Source: Mesostigma viride
Taxonomy: Eukaryota; Streptophyta; Mesostigmatophyceae; Mesostigmatales; Mesostigmataceae
Direction: 5' to 3'
DNA length: 64,000 nucleotides
Assembly (NCBI GenBank): GCA_009746045.1
Contig: RPFO01000065.1
Span: forward strand, 5,157,368-5,221,367
This document shows, piece by piece, positions 1-10,286 of this stretch (within the stretch, counting starts at the first letter, position 1; each line of letters opens with the position of its first letter). Both the position numbers and the translations under genes were made by a program. A model generated the notes under the pieces. That model was not told the DNA's origin. It saw only the letters and a list, made by a program, of their open reading frames with translations, and did not search any database.

Positions 1-54
1 AGGAAGGGCTGCAAGTACGTCACATTTTCATTTGATCCGCCTGAGCGCATTCAT

Positions 55-1128
55 TCATGAATCAAAAATAAAGACAGTCTTCTCCATCGCCGCGGAGATG
101 ACCCGCTTGATTATTCTCAGCTGCCCGTTCACCACTGCGAGCTTGTACCTGATGTCTCCCGATCCCAACTCGACCACGTCCGCCTCTAGTCCCACCTTGC
201 CAGCCCCGGGTTTCACTACGATGTCGATGGGGGATGCGACTTGGGGGGGCGATGGCGTTGAGAGGGTGATGGCGGCGTCGGGATTGTCATCCTTGTGGCC
301 GACTTCCAGCCACCCGCGCTGGTTGTCCGTCACCAGGTCCGCTTTAGGGAACAGCTTTATGGAGGAGAGAGAGTCCAGCACGACACCCCCCGCTCGTCCT
401 CTGAGCCTCAACTGGTCGCCGGATTCGACGAACAGGTCCGCATTGGAGGTGCTGGCCACGAGGGCGCGAGTGGTGCTGGACCCAACCTGGTACCCTCCCG
501 CCTGGTGCACGCCCAGGGTCAGGCAGGCAGGGTCCTGGAGACCCGTCGACGTATTAAGGTGTTTGCCGTAGACCTTGATGGCATCCCCCCCCGCGACACT
601 GCTTCCGTCTCCTTTGTAGGCGTGCAGCTCCCCCAGCGTGACCACTGACCTGGGGGCGGACCCGGGGGCGGGGTTGACAACGTTGTTGCCTGCGAGCACG
701 AGGTCGTGCTTCGTGGACGAGAGAACGGAATAGAACAGGTCCGCCGGCGTGGGCGTCACATAAAAGGGCGACCCAAAAATGGCGTTGTAGATGTACGTGT
801 CCAGCCCCGCCAGCACGGGGTCGCTCCTGTCCACAGCCTCAGCTTTGATGCCATCTATGGAGCTGCCGGTTCCGCCCCCAATGACGGAGTTCGCTTGAAC
901 GCCCAACTTTTTGGTGCCGGACTGCAGCAACGCCGAGTCCGCAGAGAGCACAATGGACCCCCCGTCCTGCCCCTCGGGGGTGATGGCCTGCAGGGTTGTC
1001 TTCCCGTCCTTCTGGACAATCTTGAGCGTGCCTGACTGCAATCCATCCGGCGACAGGGGGTTGATCTCCTGGGACGTGATCGACCGGAAGTACAGCCTCC
1101 CCGTGGCCGATGTCAGGCTCGGCGGCAT
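55..1128 (-). CDS. Putative virion fibre/adhesin-like structural protein
   Basis: A 357-residue open frame rich in Gly, Ser, Thr, Val and Asp with no catalytic motif. It reads as short beta-strand-like segments (KHDLVLAGNNVV, DQLRLRGRAGG, AITLSTPSPP) similar in style to phage and giant-virus fibre proteins. There is no signal peptide or membrane segment. It lies just downstream of, and on the same strand as, the large disrupted fibre gene that ends at 1199, so the two are probably co-expressed structural genes. The start at 1128 follows a 70-base gap. No family is recognised with certainty; the structural role is inferred from composition and neighbours. Confidence 0.6.
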   Translation of the reverse strand: MPPSLTSATGRLYFRSITSQEINPLSPDGLQSGTLKIVQKDGKTTLQAITPEGQDGGSIVLSADSALLQSGTKKLGVQANSVIGGGTGSSIDGIKAEAVDRSDPVLAGLDTYIYNAIFGSPFYVTPTPADLFYSVLSSTKHDLVLAGNNVVNPAPGSAPRSVVTLGELHAYKGDGSSVAGGDAIKVYGKHLNTSTGLQDPACLTLGVHQAGGYQVGSSTTRALVASTSNADLFVESGDQLRLRGRAGGVVLDSLSSIKLFPKADLVTDNQRGWLEVGHKDDNPDAAITLSTPSPPQVASPIDIVVKPGAGKVGLEADVVELGSGDIRYKLAVVNGQLRIIKRVISAAMEKTVFIFDS

Positions 1129-1198
1129 GGTGCAGGTAGTGCGGGCGGTTTGCTAACCGTACGCCTCAAAATTTTGCGGCGTCTTTACACGCAATCCC

Positions 1199-2260
1199 CT
1201 ACGGCTTATTGTACAGCTCCAACACAACGTCCGCGCTTGCGGAGGATCCCAAGGAGCCCAGGGAGTTCGCCTGGGCGTCGTTTAGTGGCGCAGGGTTGCC
1301 AAGGACAAGCTCGGACGAGTTGGACCCCTCCGCCTTGACGATCTGCAGACTCTCGTTGTCGGCAATGCGGAACCCGTAGGTCACCCTGACGGGCGCGGCG
1401 TCGTATTCGGTGCTGTACCGGTAGAGCTGCGTGTTCGCGACCTGCGCGCCCGTCATGCCGGCGGTGGAGACCACGCGCCAGCTCTTGTAGGCGACGTTGA
1501 AAGCCAGCCCTCCGGGGTAGGTGGTGCGGGAGCCCAGGAAGAGCCCGCGCTCGGACTGGGTGGCGGACATTCCCACCTGAGGGGGGGAGGCGAGCGTCGA
1601 GTTGTCACTGATGTTCTTCCACCCGGCAAAGCTGGAAGATTTCAGCACGCCGTTAATGTACAGTTGGGGTCCCGCCGTGGGGTGCAGGTGCAGCCCCAGG
1701 ACGAACTCGCGGGCACCGACAAGAGGGACAAGGCTGGCGTTGTAGGCGGTGTTGGTCACCAGCAGCACGCGGCCGCCCTGCCACACCCACACGCCGACAT
1801 ACAGCTCTTGCCCGGGGTTGGATGTGACGGTGTCCCCGACGGCCATCAGCTCGCACATGTTGACAGGGGCGGCCAAGCTGGCTGCGATGTTGGTGGGAGC
1901 GCCCCCGGTGGCAGACAGGAAGGAGGAGTCGACGGGTTTCACGCTGCCGGTAAAGAGCAGGTCGTACTGGCTTGCGGTGTCAAGTCCCGGGTCGGCGTAG
2001 TAGTAAGACACCGCGCGGTCTGTGCCCCCATAGAGGGTCTGGAAGTACCCCCCGACATGTGAAGGCGTTGTGACGCCGACGTTGGCCGAGCTCTGGTAAG
2101 CCAGTGTGACGGTGTCCGTGGGGTTCCGCGCCGGCAAGCTCCTAAAACGACCGCCAGTGGGGCCTGCGTACGAGCCCAGGGAGAACAGGTGGGGCTCCGT
2201 GGTGCCGCCGCCGGCGTCTGCGGGCAGCTCAGAGAGCTTCACGTTAGACCCAGGCGCTTT
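1199..2260 (-). pseudogene. Fibre-like protein, C-terminal fragment (cut by retrotransposon)
   Basis: About 350 codons ending at the stop at 1199. The frame runs into the left LTR, so the first residues of the longest frame are transposon-coded; the viral part begins at the APGSNVKLSEL segment. Sequence such as LYINGVLKSSSFAGW and FNVAYKSWRVV resembles a LamG/concanavalin-like jelly roll. If the element and one copy of the GCTTT duplication are removed, this piece joins in frame with the fragment at 10742-12214 (…ATDLRK / APGSNV…). It is therefore the 3' part of one broken gene, not an independent gene. A virion surface function is inferred. Confidence 0.75.
2256..2260. repeat. Target site duplication, left copy (GCTTT)
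   Basis: GCTTT directly precedes the first base of the left LTR and recurs at 10742-10746 directly after the right LTR. A 5-bp duplication is typical of LTR retrotransposon integration. Confidence 0.9.
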
Positions 2261-2715
2261 AGTTGGATGGAGACTAGGGACGACGAACAACTGCGAAAGC
2301 TGAGAGCGAATGATGATTGTATTACAATAATACAATGAGAGAGCGATGAAAGCTGAGGGCTCAGAATGGAACTGGGCAGACTCGGGTGCTGTGGCACTCC
2401 CCAGTGCTACGCCTATATGCCTATGGCGGTGCTACCTGCAGCACACGACCAGTGGACAAGTGTACACCGCAATGCCATGCGACCACGTCACTAGCAACCA
2501 GCTAAGACTCGGCCCGTCAGGCCCGGCTACACCGGACCTGGCGGGTCGAGCTAGCACCTAGGAACAGTCTGGCACTAACCGCACATCGGTCCACATGACA
2601 CCTCAGTACCGTACACCCTGCCGTACTGTACTGAGGTGTCCCGCTCAGCCGCGGTAGGCAATACGCGGCGCGCAGGCCGGAAATCCGTGTGTCAGCCTAA
2701 GCATCTCATCTAACT
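2261..2715 (-). repeat. LTR (3' LTR of the element)
   Basis: 455 bp, from AGTTGGATGG to CATCTAACT, matching 10287-10741 without a visible difference. It contains a short inverted repeat near 2599-2639 (GACACCTCAGTAC / GTACTGAGGTGTC) that could form a hairpin. The 71-codon open frame inside it occurs identically in both LTRs and is not considered a gene. Confidence 0.95.
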
Positions 2716-3768
2716 CCCATTATGTTTTCCTTTCAGGTTGAAGGCTAGCGACTTCAAGCCTGACCCTGCCCAGCTAGGAGACTGACTCCAAGCTGACTGA
2801 GGTGCTGAGCAACTGACACCCATACTGCAACATCTGGACTGAAAAAGATGGGCCCCAGAACTCGTGCAATACTTGTGATGGCATCACGTTTAGCTCAACA
2901 TGCCCGGGGAGTTCCTCCTCCTCGCGAGCTCACAAGGGAGATAGCTATGCCTGTCTGCCTATCCAGGGAGTGCACCACCAGCCAAGAAGCCATTGTAAAA
3001 ATGCCAAGGTAACCGTTTAAGAGGTTCCATGTTGTTCCATCATCATCGCCCACTCAGAGAAAAATACCCAGCCAGGCTGGGTCAACTGAGCTCAGGTTAC
3101 CTGCAACCTGAGGAGTGACAGGTTTATTGCACCCTGCACTGTCCATGTTGTACCTGCACAACATGTGAGGACCAGCCACCCCTGCCCTGCACAGAGGGGG
3201 CTGAAGTCCGAGTGACAGGTGACAGGACTATGACATCCTGGACCTGGCCACATTGCACCTGCACAACGTGGGAGACCAGCCACCCCTGCCCTGCACATGG
3301 GTGACTGAAGTCCTGGTGACAGGTGACAGGAATATTTCATCCTGCACCTGTGCTGAGCACGTTGTACTAGACAACATGACAGCACCCATGCCTTACTGCC
3401 ACTGAACAGTAAGGCCAGGTGGCCCAGGATATCCACAGTGAACTGGGGTCCTGGGTAACCACCTGTCAAGGGAGCTTTGACCCTCCACTTGAATGGGGGC
3501 ACCTGAGCCACTGAGCTCAAGGCCATTCCACCAAGGCATACGCCCTAGGGAATAAAGGTGTGAGATACATCCCATGCCCACCTATGAAGGTGTGCATAAC
3601 GAAATTCCATGGTGTTGAGAAAATCAAAACAGATTTTATTGGGCATAGGGCACGCAGATGTATGAAAACAGACTCCAACCAACCCCCTTGCTGGAAGCCA
3701 CAACCTACCCCTTGGACCTGCCCAAGGGGTACTGGGTGACCTAGGCGGCCCTGGTGAACAGGACCCTG
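2716..3768. other. Retrotransposon 3' untranslated region with local duplications
   Basis: No supported gene. The stretch holds a roughly 104-bp imperfect tandem duplication around 3120-3340 (the segment CCAGCCACCCCTGCCCTGCA occurs near 3172 and 3276, each followed by GACAGGTGACAGGA-type sequence). The open frames here on the minus strand are low in support. The bases directly after the LTR, read on the minus strand as GGAAAACATAATGGG, are the only polypurine-tract candidate and it is weak. Confidence 0.6.
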
Positions 3769-6700
3769 CTAGGCGTCCCCCCTATGGGGCAGGGTTGCCT
3801 GCTTGCCATAGGGGTTCATCAAGTGGTACAACAGCTGATATTGTTCAGCTGCCTGCTGAGGCACTTTAGTGAGTGCATCAGCAGCGTTGTGTTTGTCCTC
3901 CACGTGACGGGTGGACTCCCAGTAGGTGGACTCCTGTTTCAGGACCACCCAGTCAAGATCAGTGTGGACAGCATAGGGGTTAGCAAGGAAACTGAGGACT
4001 GACTGACTGTCAGTGAGCAAGTGTGCCACCACCCCAGCATTGCTGCCTGCTTGCATCTGCAACCAAACCAGCACATGATTCAAGTACCTGGCATGAAGCA
4101 CTGCTGACACCACTGCCCTGCACTCAGCAGCATTGCTGCTGACAGCCTTGCGTCTATGCAACCGGCTGTACCATGAAATGAGAGACAAGGGTGCATCATC
4201 ATTCTGCACAAAATACAAGCCTGACTCCCTTGCCTGCATCTTGGTAATCTGCCTGGACTCCATGGAACTATCCATCATAGCTTGGATGTGAATGGTTTTG
4301 TGGAGATCCAAGGAGTGCAAGATAAGGGGAGGGCCCTCCTGGAGAGTTTTGGTGATGGCTTTGTGACCTACTTGCATCAAGACATCATCATCAACTCTGC
4401 TAACCACAGCCAGGTGAGGTGCACACGTTGAGCACAACCACCCCAGCTTGCCTCTAATGGTAGGACAGGCTCCAGGTTTGATTTTTGTTTGCAAAACCTC
4501 CAAGCAGCTGTGCATGTAATCATTGGGAGAGTAGAGTGCACACACCCACTGGTTTTGATGCTGCTGGAGTTGTAACATTGTGCCACAAAATTTTATGGCA
4601 GTGGTGCCCAGCTCTACTTGCTTGCCAATCTCAAAATGCTGTGACACTTGTTGAATAAAATCATCCACAGCACGCCTTGGCCCAGCAATCAGCTGATCAT
4701 CCCCATGCCACACAAAGGTGAGAATGCCATGAGGGTGTGGGACCACAAAGAAGCAAGGGTCTATGTCATCATATCTAGCCCCTAACTTTTCAAACACAGC
4801 CTGAGCTGACATCCTGAAAATGCGAGGAGCTGATTGCAGCCCTTCAACACCTATGTTAGCTTTCAGGTACTGCTGAGGGATGTGTTTTGCCCAAACTCTG
4901 GGAGTGGAGACTACGTACACCTGACCATGCCACACTTGTTGTGCTATCTCAGGTGAGCCTTTCAGGAAAGCCCTTTTAATGTCTGTAGCCTTACAGATAT
5001 AGTCATCCCCATCATTGAGATGACCCACAAAGACAGACAGCAAGATTTTTAGGGATGTTTGCTGAATGCCTGGCGTGTACAACTCTGCCTCTGTCAGATC
5101 AGTGGTGCCCTTGAACTCTGTCACACAAGGTCTAGCATGAAAGATGACTGACCCATCTGCTGCTGGCTTATGTTTACACACAAACTTCAGGCGCAAGTGC
5201 TTGCACCCTGCAGGCTTTTTGTCAATAGGTGTGACAGGGGGAGTATGAGAAGGACTAAGAGGATCTGGCACTACCCATTCTTCCCTGGCCTTGTTAAAGG
5301 CCTCCACCCATTTTAGGAATCCTATGTGTGTGCGACAGTCTTGCTCTATCTGTTCATAAGAAAGAGGAGACATTTTAGCCACATCATGCTTGCCCAATCC
5401 AAATGAGTTGGGATGAAGTTTTTGGTTGTGAACCAGGTCTGCCACACAGGGTTCTTGCCCTGGGGCATACTTGGGTGTAGCAAATTTTACAGAAGCAATG
5501 TTGGTGTTAAGAAGTTTTTCAAGAGAAATTTTGAAATGATTCAGATCAACACCACCCATGTCCTGGATGGATAGTCTATCACTGGATATGAGGACACCAG
5601 GGTAACAGAGAAAAGGATCCCCCAACAAAGCATTCCCTTTATAACCTTCCAATACCTGAAAAGGAGTGGGGATACCGAGTATAGTCAACATGACCTGACC
5701 TAATACCTTGAGGGATGACTGCCCTGAGAAATCAGCCACATGGTGCCAGGGTGAAGGTTCCAAAGGCAAATGGGGCACAGCCAGGGCACTGATAATGCTG
5801 ACCTGGGCTTGTGTGTCCACTGCAACCATAAATGGGCTATTGTCATTCTGCCCAACCTTCCCCACCTTAGCTGATCCTGCAGCAGTTTGAGCTTTGGCTC
5901 TATGAGCTGCTTGTAAAATGCGAACAGCGTCTGCTAGGCTGCGTTTGGAAGGTGCAGCTAGTGGCTGAGCTATGTTCACACTTGTAGAGGTGATAGGTTG
6001 CTGATCACCTGTTTTGCCAATGTGACCCTCTGCTGCAGGGGGCCAATCCTGCAGTGACTGCCTGCAATCATCAAGGGTGACCTGGGTGTCACAGTGGGTG
6101 TGGCTCTCACACTCACCAGTGGGTGTTCCAAACAACCACTCACTGGGCAACGCTGGGATGCCAGGCAACTGTACAGGGCTGTCGGCCAACAGCTCTTCCT
6201 CCTCTGCCACGTCTGACACAGTTGGAAAATACAATTTCATCCTGTGAGGTGAACACCTGTGAATTTTTCCCGTGTCATTGTGTTTAACTAACACTGTCCT
6301 GCCAGTGGTGTTAAACTTTAGGATGGTGGCTGGCCCATGCCAGGTACCCACCTTGCCTAGTCCCGACTCCTTGTAGAATAGGACCTGATCCCCTTCTCTG
6401 AAGGTGGGACGTGGATGCTTTGCATCCTTGACAGCTAACCTGCTAGCTGTCTGTGCTCGCTGTGCGTTGTAGAGGGCTAGTACCTCAGGTGGATAAATGC
6501 CTGCATGCAATCCATCTGGTGTAATGACCACCCCTTGTGGGGTTTTCATGAGTGGCCTCCTGTTGAGGACTTGGCACAACCTGGTGGACCACAGAGCTCT
6601 GTCAGCATAGGACCCACTGTCAGCCAGCAGATTGCCATCTTCTTTGGCTACAAGGGTTTTAATGGACCTGATGGCCCTTTCAATAATGCCTTGCCTCTCA

Positions 6701-7209
6701 TGATCTTCTAGCCCAGCCAGATCAATAGCCTCACACCCTGGTTCATTGGCAAGACATGTGAACTGCTGATCCAGTAACAATGCCTCCACAGGGTAGTACC
6801 TGGCCTGAGCAATCAAGAGAGCCCTGAGCAACTGTGTCTTGTCCATTCCAGGTAATGGTTCAATGGTTGTGTACCTTGACCATGCATCTTTAAGTGCCAA
6901 GTAAGATTGTCCTTTGATATGAAAGACATCTCCTACCACCCTGCCCTTGCTCTTAGGTGGGGTAGCTACATGCCACTTAGGGGGTTTGGGTGCATTGAAC
7001 TGACAATGCTGGCAGTGGGATCTGACCACCTGGCATGCACGTCTGAGTGCTGCCCCCCCTATTGCTGCTGCCACCACCTCTGCACTCACTTCATGCCCAT
7101 AAAGGAAATGCAACTGCAAAGCAAGCTCCTGAAAACTGATCTGAGCATCCTCTGGGGGACACTCTGCACACCTTGGGAACCATAGATGTGAAGGTTGGTT
7201 TAGAGACAT
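3769..7209 (-). CDS. pol: Copia-like Pol polyprotein: integrase, protease-like, RT, RNase H
   Basis: 1,146 residues. An HHCC zinc-binding module (H34, H39, C66, C69) precedes an integrase core with candidate catalytic D94, D147 and E177. A GTWHGPATI segment near 290 resembles the GPY/F-type tail of other integrases. Residues 461-533 look like a retropepsin (VAVDTQAQVSIIS, later ALLGDPF) but the active-site triad reads DTQ, not DTG/DSG. Reverse transcriptase follows (DIKRAFLKG at 743-751; WHGDD at 834-838 in place of YVDD), then RNase H near 985-1115 (SSNAAECRA, LTDSQS, HVEDKHNAADALTK). The frame overlaps the end of Gag in another frame, so expression may need frameshifting. Family placement is firm; activity is uncertain because of the altered motifs. 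Confidence 0.9.
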   Translation of the reverse strand: MSLNQPSHLWFPRCAECPPEDAQISFQELALQLHFLYGHEVSAEVVAAAIGGAALRRACQVVRSHCQHCQFNAPKPPKWHVATPPKSKGRVVGDVFHIKGQSYLALKDAWSRYTTIEPLPGMDKTQLLRALLIAQARYYPVEALLLDQQFTCLANEPGCEAIDLAGLEDHERQGIIERAIRSIKTLVAKEDGNLLADSGSYADRALWSTRLCQVLNRRPLMKTPQGVVITPDGLHAGIYPPEVLALYNAQRAQTASRLAVKDAKHPRPTFREGDQVLFYKESGLGKVGTWHGPATILKFNTTGRTVLVKHNDTGKIHRCSPHRMKLYFPTVSDVAEEEELLADSPVQLPGIPALPSEWLFGTPTGECESHTHCDTQVTLDDCRQSLQDWPPAAEGHIGKTGDQQPITSTSVNIAQPLAAPSKRSLADAVRILQAAHRAKAQTAAGSAKVGKVGQNDNSPFMVAVDTQAQVSIISALAVPHLPLEPSPWHHVADFSGQSSLKVLGQVMLTILGIPTPFQVLEGYKGNALLGDPFLCYPGVLISSDRLSIQDMGGVDLNHFKISLEKLLNTNIASVKFATPKYAPGQEPCVADLVHNQKLHPNSFGLGKHDVAKMSPLSYEQIEQDCRTHIGFLKWVEAFNKAREEWVVPDPLSPSHTPPVTPIDKKPAGCKHLRLKFVCKHKPAADGSVIFHARPCVTEFKGTTDLTEAELYTPGIQQTSLKILLSVFVGHLNDGDDYICKATDIKRAFLKGSPEIAQQVWHGQVYVVSTPRVWAKHIPQQYLKANIGVEGLQSAPRIFRMSAQAVFEKLGARYDDIDPCFFVVPHPHGILTFVWHGDDQLIAGPRRAVDDFIQQVSQHFEIGKQVELGTTAIKFCGTMLQLQQHQNQWVCALYSPNDYMHSCLEVLQTKIKPGACPTIRGKLGWLCSTCAPHLAVVSRVDDDVLMQVGHKAITKTLQEGPPLILHSLDLHKTIHIQAMMDSSMESRQITKMQARESGLYFVQNDDAPLSLISWYSRLHRRKAVSSNAAECRAVVSAVLHARYLNHVLVWLQMQAGSNAGVVAHLLTDSQSVLSFLANPYAVHTDLDWVVLKQESTYWESTRHVEDKHNAADALTKVPQQAAEQYQLLYHLMNPYGKQATLPHRGDA

Positions 7210-7528
7210 AATCTTCTGAAACCAGCTGTAGCACCTTTCCAGAACTGCTCACTGCTCTGACAGTGGGGCATGCAGATGAAAGAGGTGAAGCAGGCACACT
7301 CAAGCCAGCATGAGAGGGAGACTCACACTTCTTGCCGTAAGGAGGCCGCTTGCAGTCCTTGGGGTCACCGTGGGGCGGCCCGTGGCACTTGTGGCACAGG
7401 ACGTCCAAATGCCCCAGCTCGTCCACGTTCTTGCGGCAGGTGGGCCGCAGGTGGTACTTCATGCCACAGCGGGTGCACCGCTGAGAAGACTTGTCCTCCT
7501 TGTCCTGCTTCTTGTTGTTGTTGTTGTT

Positions 7529-7570
<42 letters not shown>

Positions 7571-7957
7571 ACTGTTGTTGTTGTTGTTGCTGGAGCTGCC
7601 CCCCTTGGAGGGAGACTGCCCCTTACCCTTGCCCTTGCCCCAGCCCCTGCCCTTGCCCTTGCCCTTGCCCTTGCCCTTGCCCTTAAACATTTGTCCCAGC
7701 AGGGACTTGACTTCTGCCATAGTGACAGGTCTCTTGCTCCTGTCTTCCCTCTCCCTATCCTCCTCCTCCCTCTCTTCCCCCCTGACCCTCTTTACAGAGG
7801 TGCCCATGGCCCCCTGGCTAAGGGGAGCCAAGGCCAGCTTGATATAATCCAATGCCTCCTTCATGTCCTCCCAGTACTTTGCCATTCCTGTGGCAAGCAT
7901 AGCGTAGGTGTTTTTGTCAAGTTTGAGTTTCTCAAGGAAGAACGCAGCAAGAACTTG
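7091..7957 (-). CDS. gag: Gag 3' part with zinc knuckles
   Basis: This frame carries the nucleocapsid end of Gag. Conserved-looking sequence (VLAAFFLEKLKLDKN, then MLATGMAKYWEDM) starts just upstream of the first in-frame methionine, at about 7957, which shows the frame belongs to the upstream Gag rather than starting anew. It continues with a Lys/Gly-rich basic stretch, a poly-Asn run made by the (GTT)n tract, and two Cys/His zinc-binding clusters (CTRCGMKYHLRPTC and CHKCHGPPHGDPKDC). It ends at 7091, overlapping the start of Pol. A one- or two-base shift near 7955 separates it from the N-terminal Gag frame: real mutation, sequence error or programmed shift. Confidence 0.75.
7511..7590. repeat. 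(GTT)n microsatellite within gag
   Basis: Long GTT/AAC triplet run with two interruptions, translated on the minus strand as poly-Asn. Next to it at about 7620-7685 is a CCCTTG hexamer run encoding Lys-Gly repeats (GKGKGKGK). Confidence 0.9.
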
Positions 7958-10240
7958 TGATCTAGCTGCTGGACATCAGGACGTGCTTTGATGGCTAGCT
8001 CATATTTCTTTGTCTCAGCCACATAGTCCACTGATGTGACCCTGTATTCCTCTACCCACCTGAATGCCCCATATATGTCCACAGATGAGGGGGTGGAGAG
8101 GAGGTCAGTTAGCTCCTTCATGAAAGCCTCCCAAACTGCCCTAGCCTGCGTGTCCTGCCACTTGGGATACCTACGCTGGAAGACAAGAATGAGATTCTGA
8201 ATCTGAGAAGAGGACTGATGGTAGAAATCCCCCTGCATGAGAGATCCAAACCAATTCTTGACATTCAGTTCCTCCCTAGCCAGCTGCAGAGAGAGAAGTG
8301 CATGATTCCCCTGCTCCCTAGTATACCCCTCAGGCAGCCCCCTGACATTAATCCTATCCACAGGACGGTTTTCATTGTAAGTGGGCAACCTAGAGGGGGA
8401 TGCAGGGGGAGAGGGAGAAGATGGTGTTGCTGCTGCAGCATTCACAGGAGAGACCTGCTGAGAGGGAAGTGCTACTTGAGTGAGCTGAGCAGGATGGGCA
8501 AACATGGGCTGTGTAGGAGGGTTAGACAACATAGGGGTGGGCTGGGTGGGGGTGTGAGTGTGTGTCACTTCCCGCCTCCTGCTGCGGGCCTCCTCCCAAT
8601 CATGGAAGGTGGGAGAGAGGGACACTTCATCGTCAGTAGGGTTAGTAAGATCATGATGCAACCAGGTAGGCAGAGTTAGCCACCTACCCGCCCCTCTCAG
8701 GATGGCGTTGTGCAGGAGCTCCAGCAAACGCACCAGACGCACCCTGCTGCCCTGCACCCTCCTCCCTGAGAGGAGAGCCTGCAGGGCAGGCAGCAGGTCG
8801 TCGCACACCCTACGTGTGCCCGCTTGGAGGTTGGGCAGGCCCAGGATGTGCGTGATGATTGCACACACCAGGCTGCCCGCCTCCGCGACGTGCATCTGCT
8901 GGCTCCTGTCGGCCAGCCCACGGAAGGAGGCTGTGGCTGTCTGTATGGCACGCCACACGGCCTCATCACCCAGGGTGATGAAGTCGCGACCTTGCAGGTC
9001 GCCCTCCAGCAGTGCTGGTTGCTGCCCAGCTGCGGTGGGACCCTGGGGCCCCTCCGGCCCTGCCAGGGACTTGTCCTTGTTGCGACTAGAGGGGGCCTGC
9101 CCCCCAGAGCCGCTGGAGGTGCCCGTGACACCCTCCATGGGGGCTGCATCCCCCGCCAGCGCCGGAGGCGCCGGCGTCGCTGCCGGGGTCCCTGCGACCC
9201 CGGGCGCTTGTGTCGCCGCCGGGGTCCCTGCGACCCCGGTGGCCTCCTCAGCCACCTGGCCCCCCACGCTGGGCGGGGGAGCCTGCGGCTGAGGTTGGAC
9301 CCTCTGACCTGCCAGAGGGTCCTGGGTGGCTTCACCACCCATGGGCGTGTTGGGGGCGTCTGCCGCCCCGCGCCCCGTCGCAGGCGGCATCGCAGCCGCC
9401 TCACGCCTATCCGGGCCCCAGCCAACTGGCGTGACTTGGGGCCACGCTGGCAACGGAGTCAGCGCGATCTCTGGTCTGGAGACCACGCGCAGCGCCTCTC
9501 TCTGGCGCTGCCTGGACGCCCACTGATCAACAGTGCCGGGGTTGTGCCTCGGCCGATTGGCGAAACAGTACAGCCAAACCGCCACCTGAACCAGTGGGAG
9601 CTGCATCCTAAGACGCCCCTCGATCAGCGAGTGCACCCGATGAACCTCTATCGCGTGTATCGCCTCATCTGGAAGCAACTGAAAACGATCGAGCAAGATC
9701 CGGCCGTTCACCGCAATGAACGCCGGGATGTCGTCCTCCCCAAGGGGGAGAAAATGGGGTGGGCGCCCGAACATGACCGGGGGCGGAACATGTTCCCCAT
9801 ACCGGTCAATGTCCATGGTGGCCATCTGTCGGCCCACGGAAAGGTTGCCAGACGTCGCAGGTGTCTGCGACGAAAGCTCAAGCGAAGGCCGAGGCCTCGC
9901 AGGCGGCACCTCGCCATCCTCCTCGGAGGAATCACTCCGCTCACGACCCCCGTCACCTGCGACGGGTGAACGTCGTGCCCGGGGGACCTGCCCCCCAGGT
10001 GCCATGGCGGACAAACCGCCAGTGGCAAACGGCCGCCCGCTCGCCATCCCCCGGGCGCCGGGCCCCACCTGCGGGCCCCGACGCCTGGGTTGGTCAGCGA
10101 CCACCGTGCGGAAGGGACGTTGGGCGTCACCCTCGCATCGGTGGTGGAGGGCGTGCCCTCCGGCGAAAGGCGGGGTGAGGTGCGCCTGGCAGGCGCCTTC
10201 CCCTTGTTGTTGTTGCCGTTGTTGCCGTTGTTGGAAGCCA
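7861..10240 (-). CDS. gag: Gag N-terminal and central part (apparent frameshift)
   Basis: The main 747-residue frame (7861-10104) is Pro/Ala/Gly-rich at first and then carries a globular part (GDFYHQSSSQIQNLILVFQRRYPKWQ, YGAFRWVEEYRVTSVDYVAETKKYELAIKAR) resembling the capsid domain of Copia-type Gag. The best ATG, MASNNGNNGNNN at about 10240, lies close to the 5' LTR but in another frame, so a shift near 10100 is needed to join them. A second shift near 7955 leads into the zinc-knuckle part. Gag packages the element RNA in cytoplasmic particles. The frame is shared with Pol, not with the intervening zinc-knuckle segment. Confidence 0.75.
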
Positions 10241-10274
10241 TATCTTTTTTTTTGCTTGTAAAAAAAATATCGAA

Positions 10275-10286
10275 CTTTTCAGTCCA
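10275..10286 (-). promoter_or_regulatory. Candidate primer binding site of the retrotransposon
   Basis: Read on the minus strand the base directly inside the 5' LTR starts TGGACTGAAAAG. TGG pairs with the CCA end of a tRNA and the zero-base spacing to the LTR is normal. The primer tRNA is not identified. Confidence 0.6.

Noticed and set aside
2346..2561. 71-codon open frame repeated at 10372-10587
   Set aside because: It lies inside the two identical LTRs; its repetition reflects the LTR, not a gene.
8824..9969. 381-codon plus-strand frame opposite gag
   Set aside because: Shadow of the GC-rich gag frame; only the minus strand has recognisable capsid-like and zinc-knuckle sequence.
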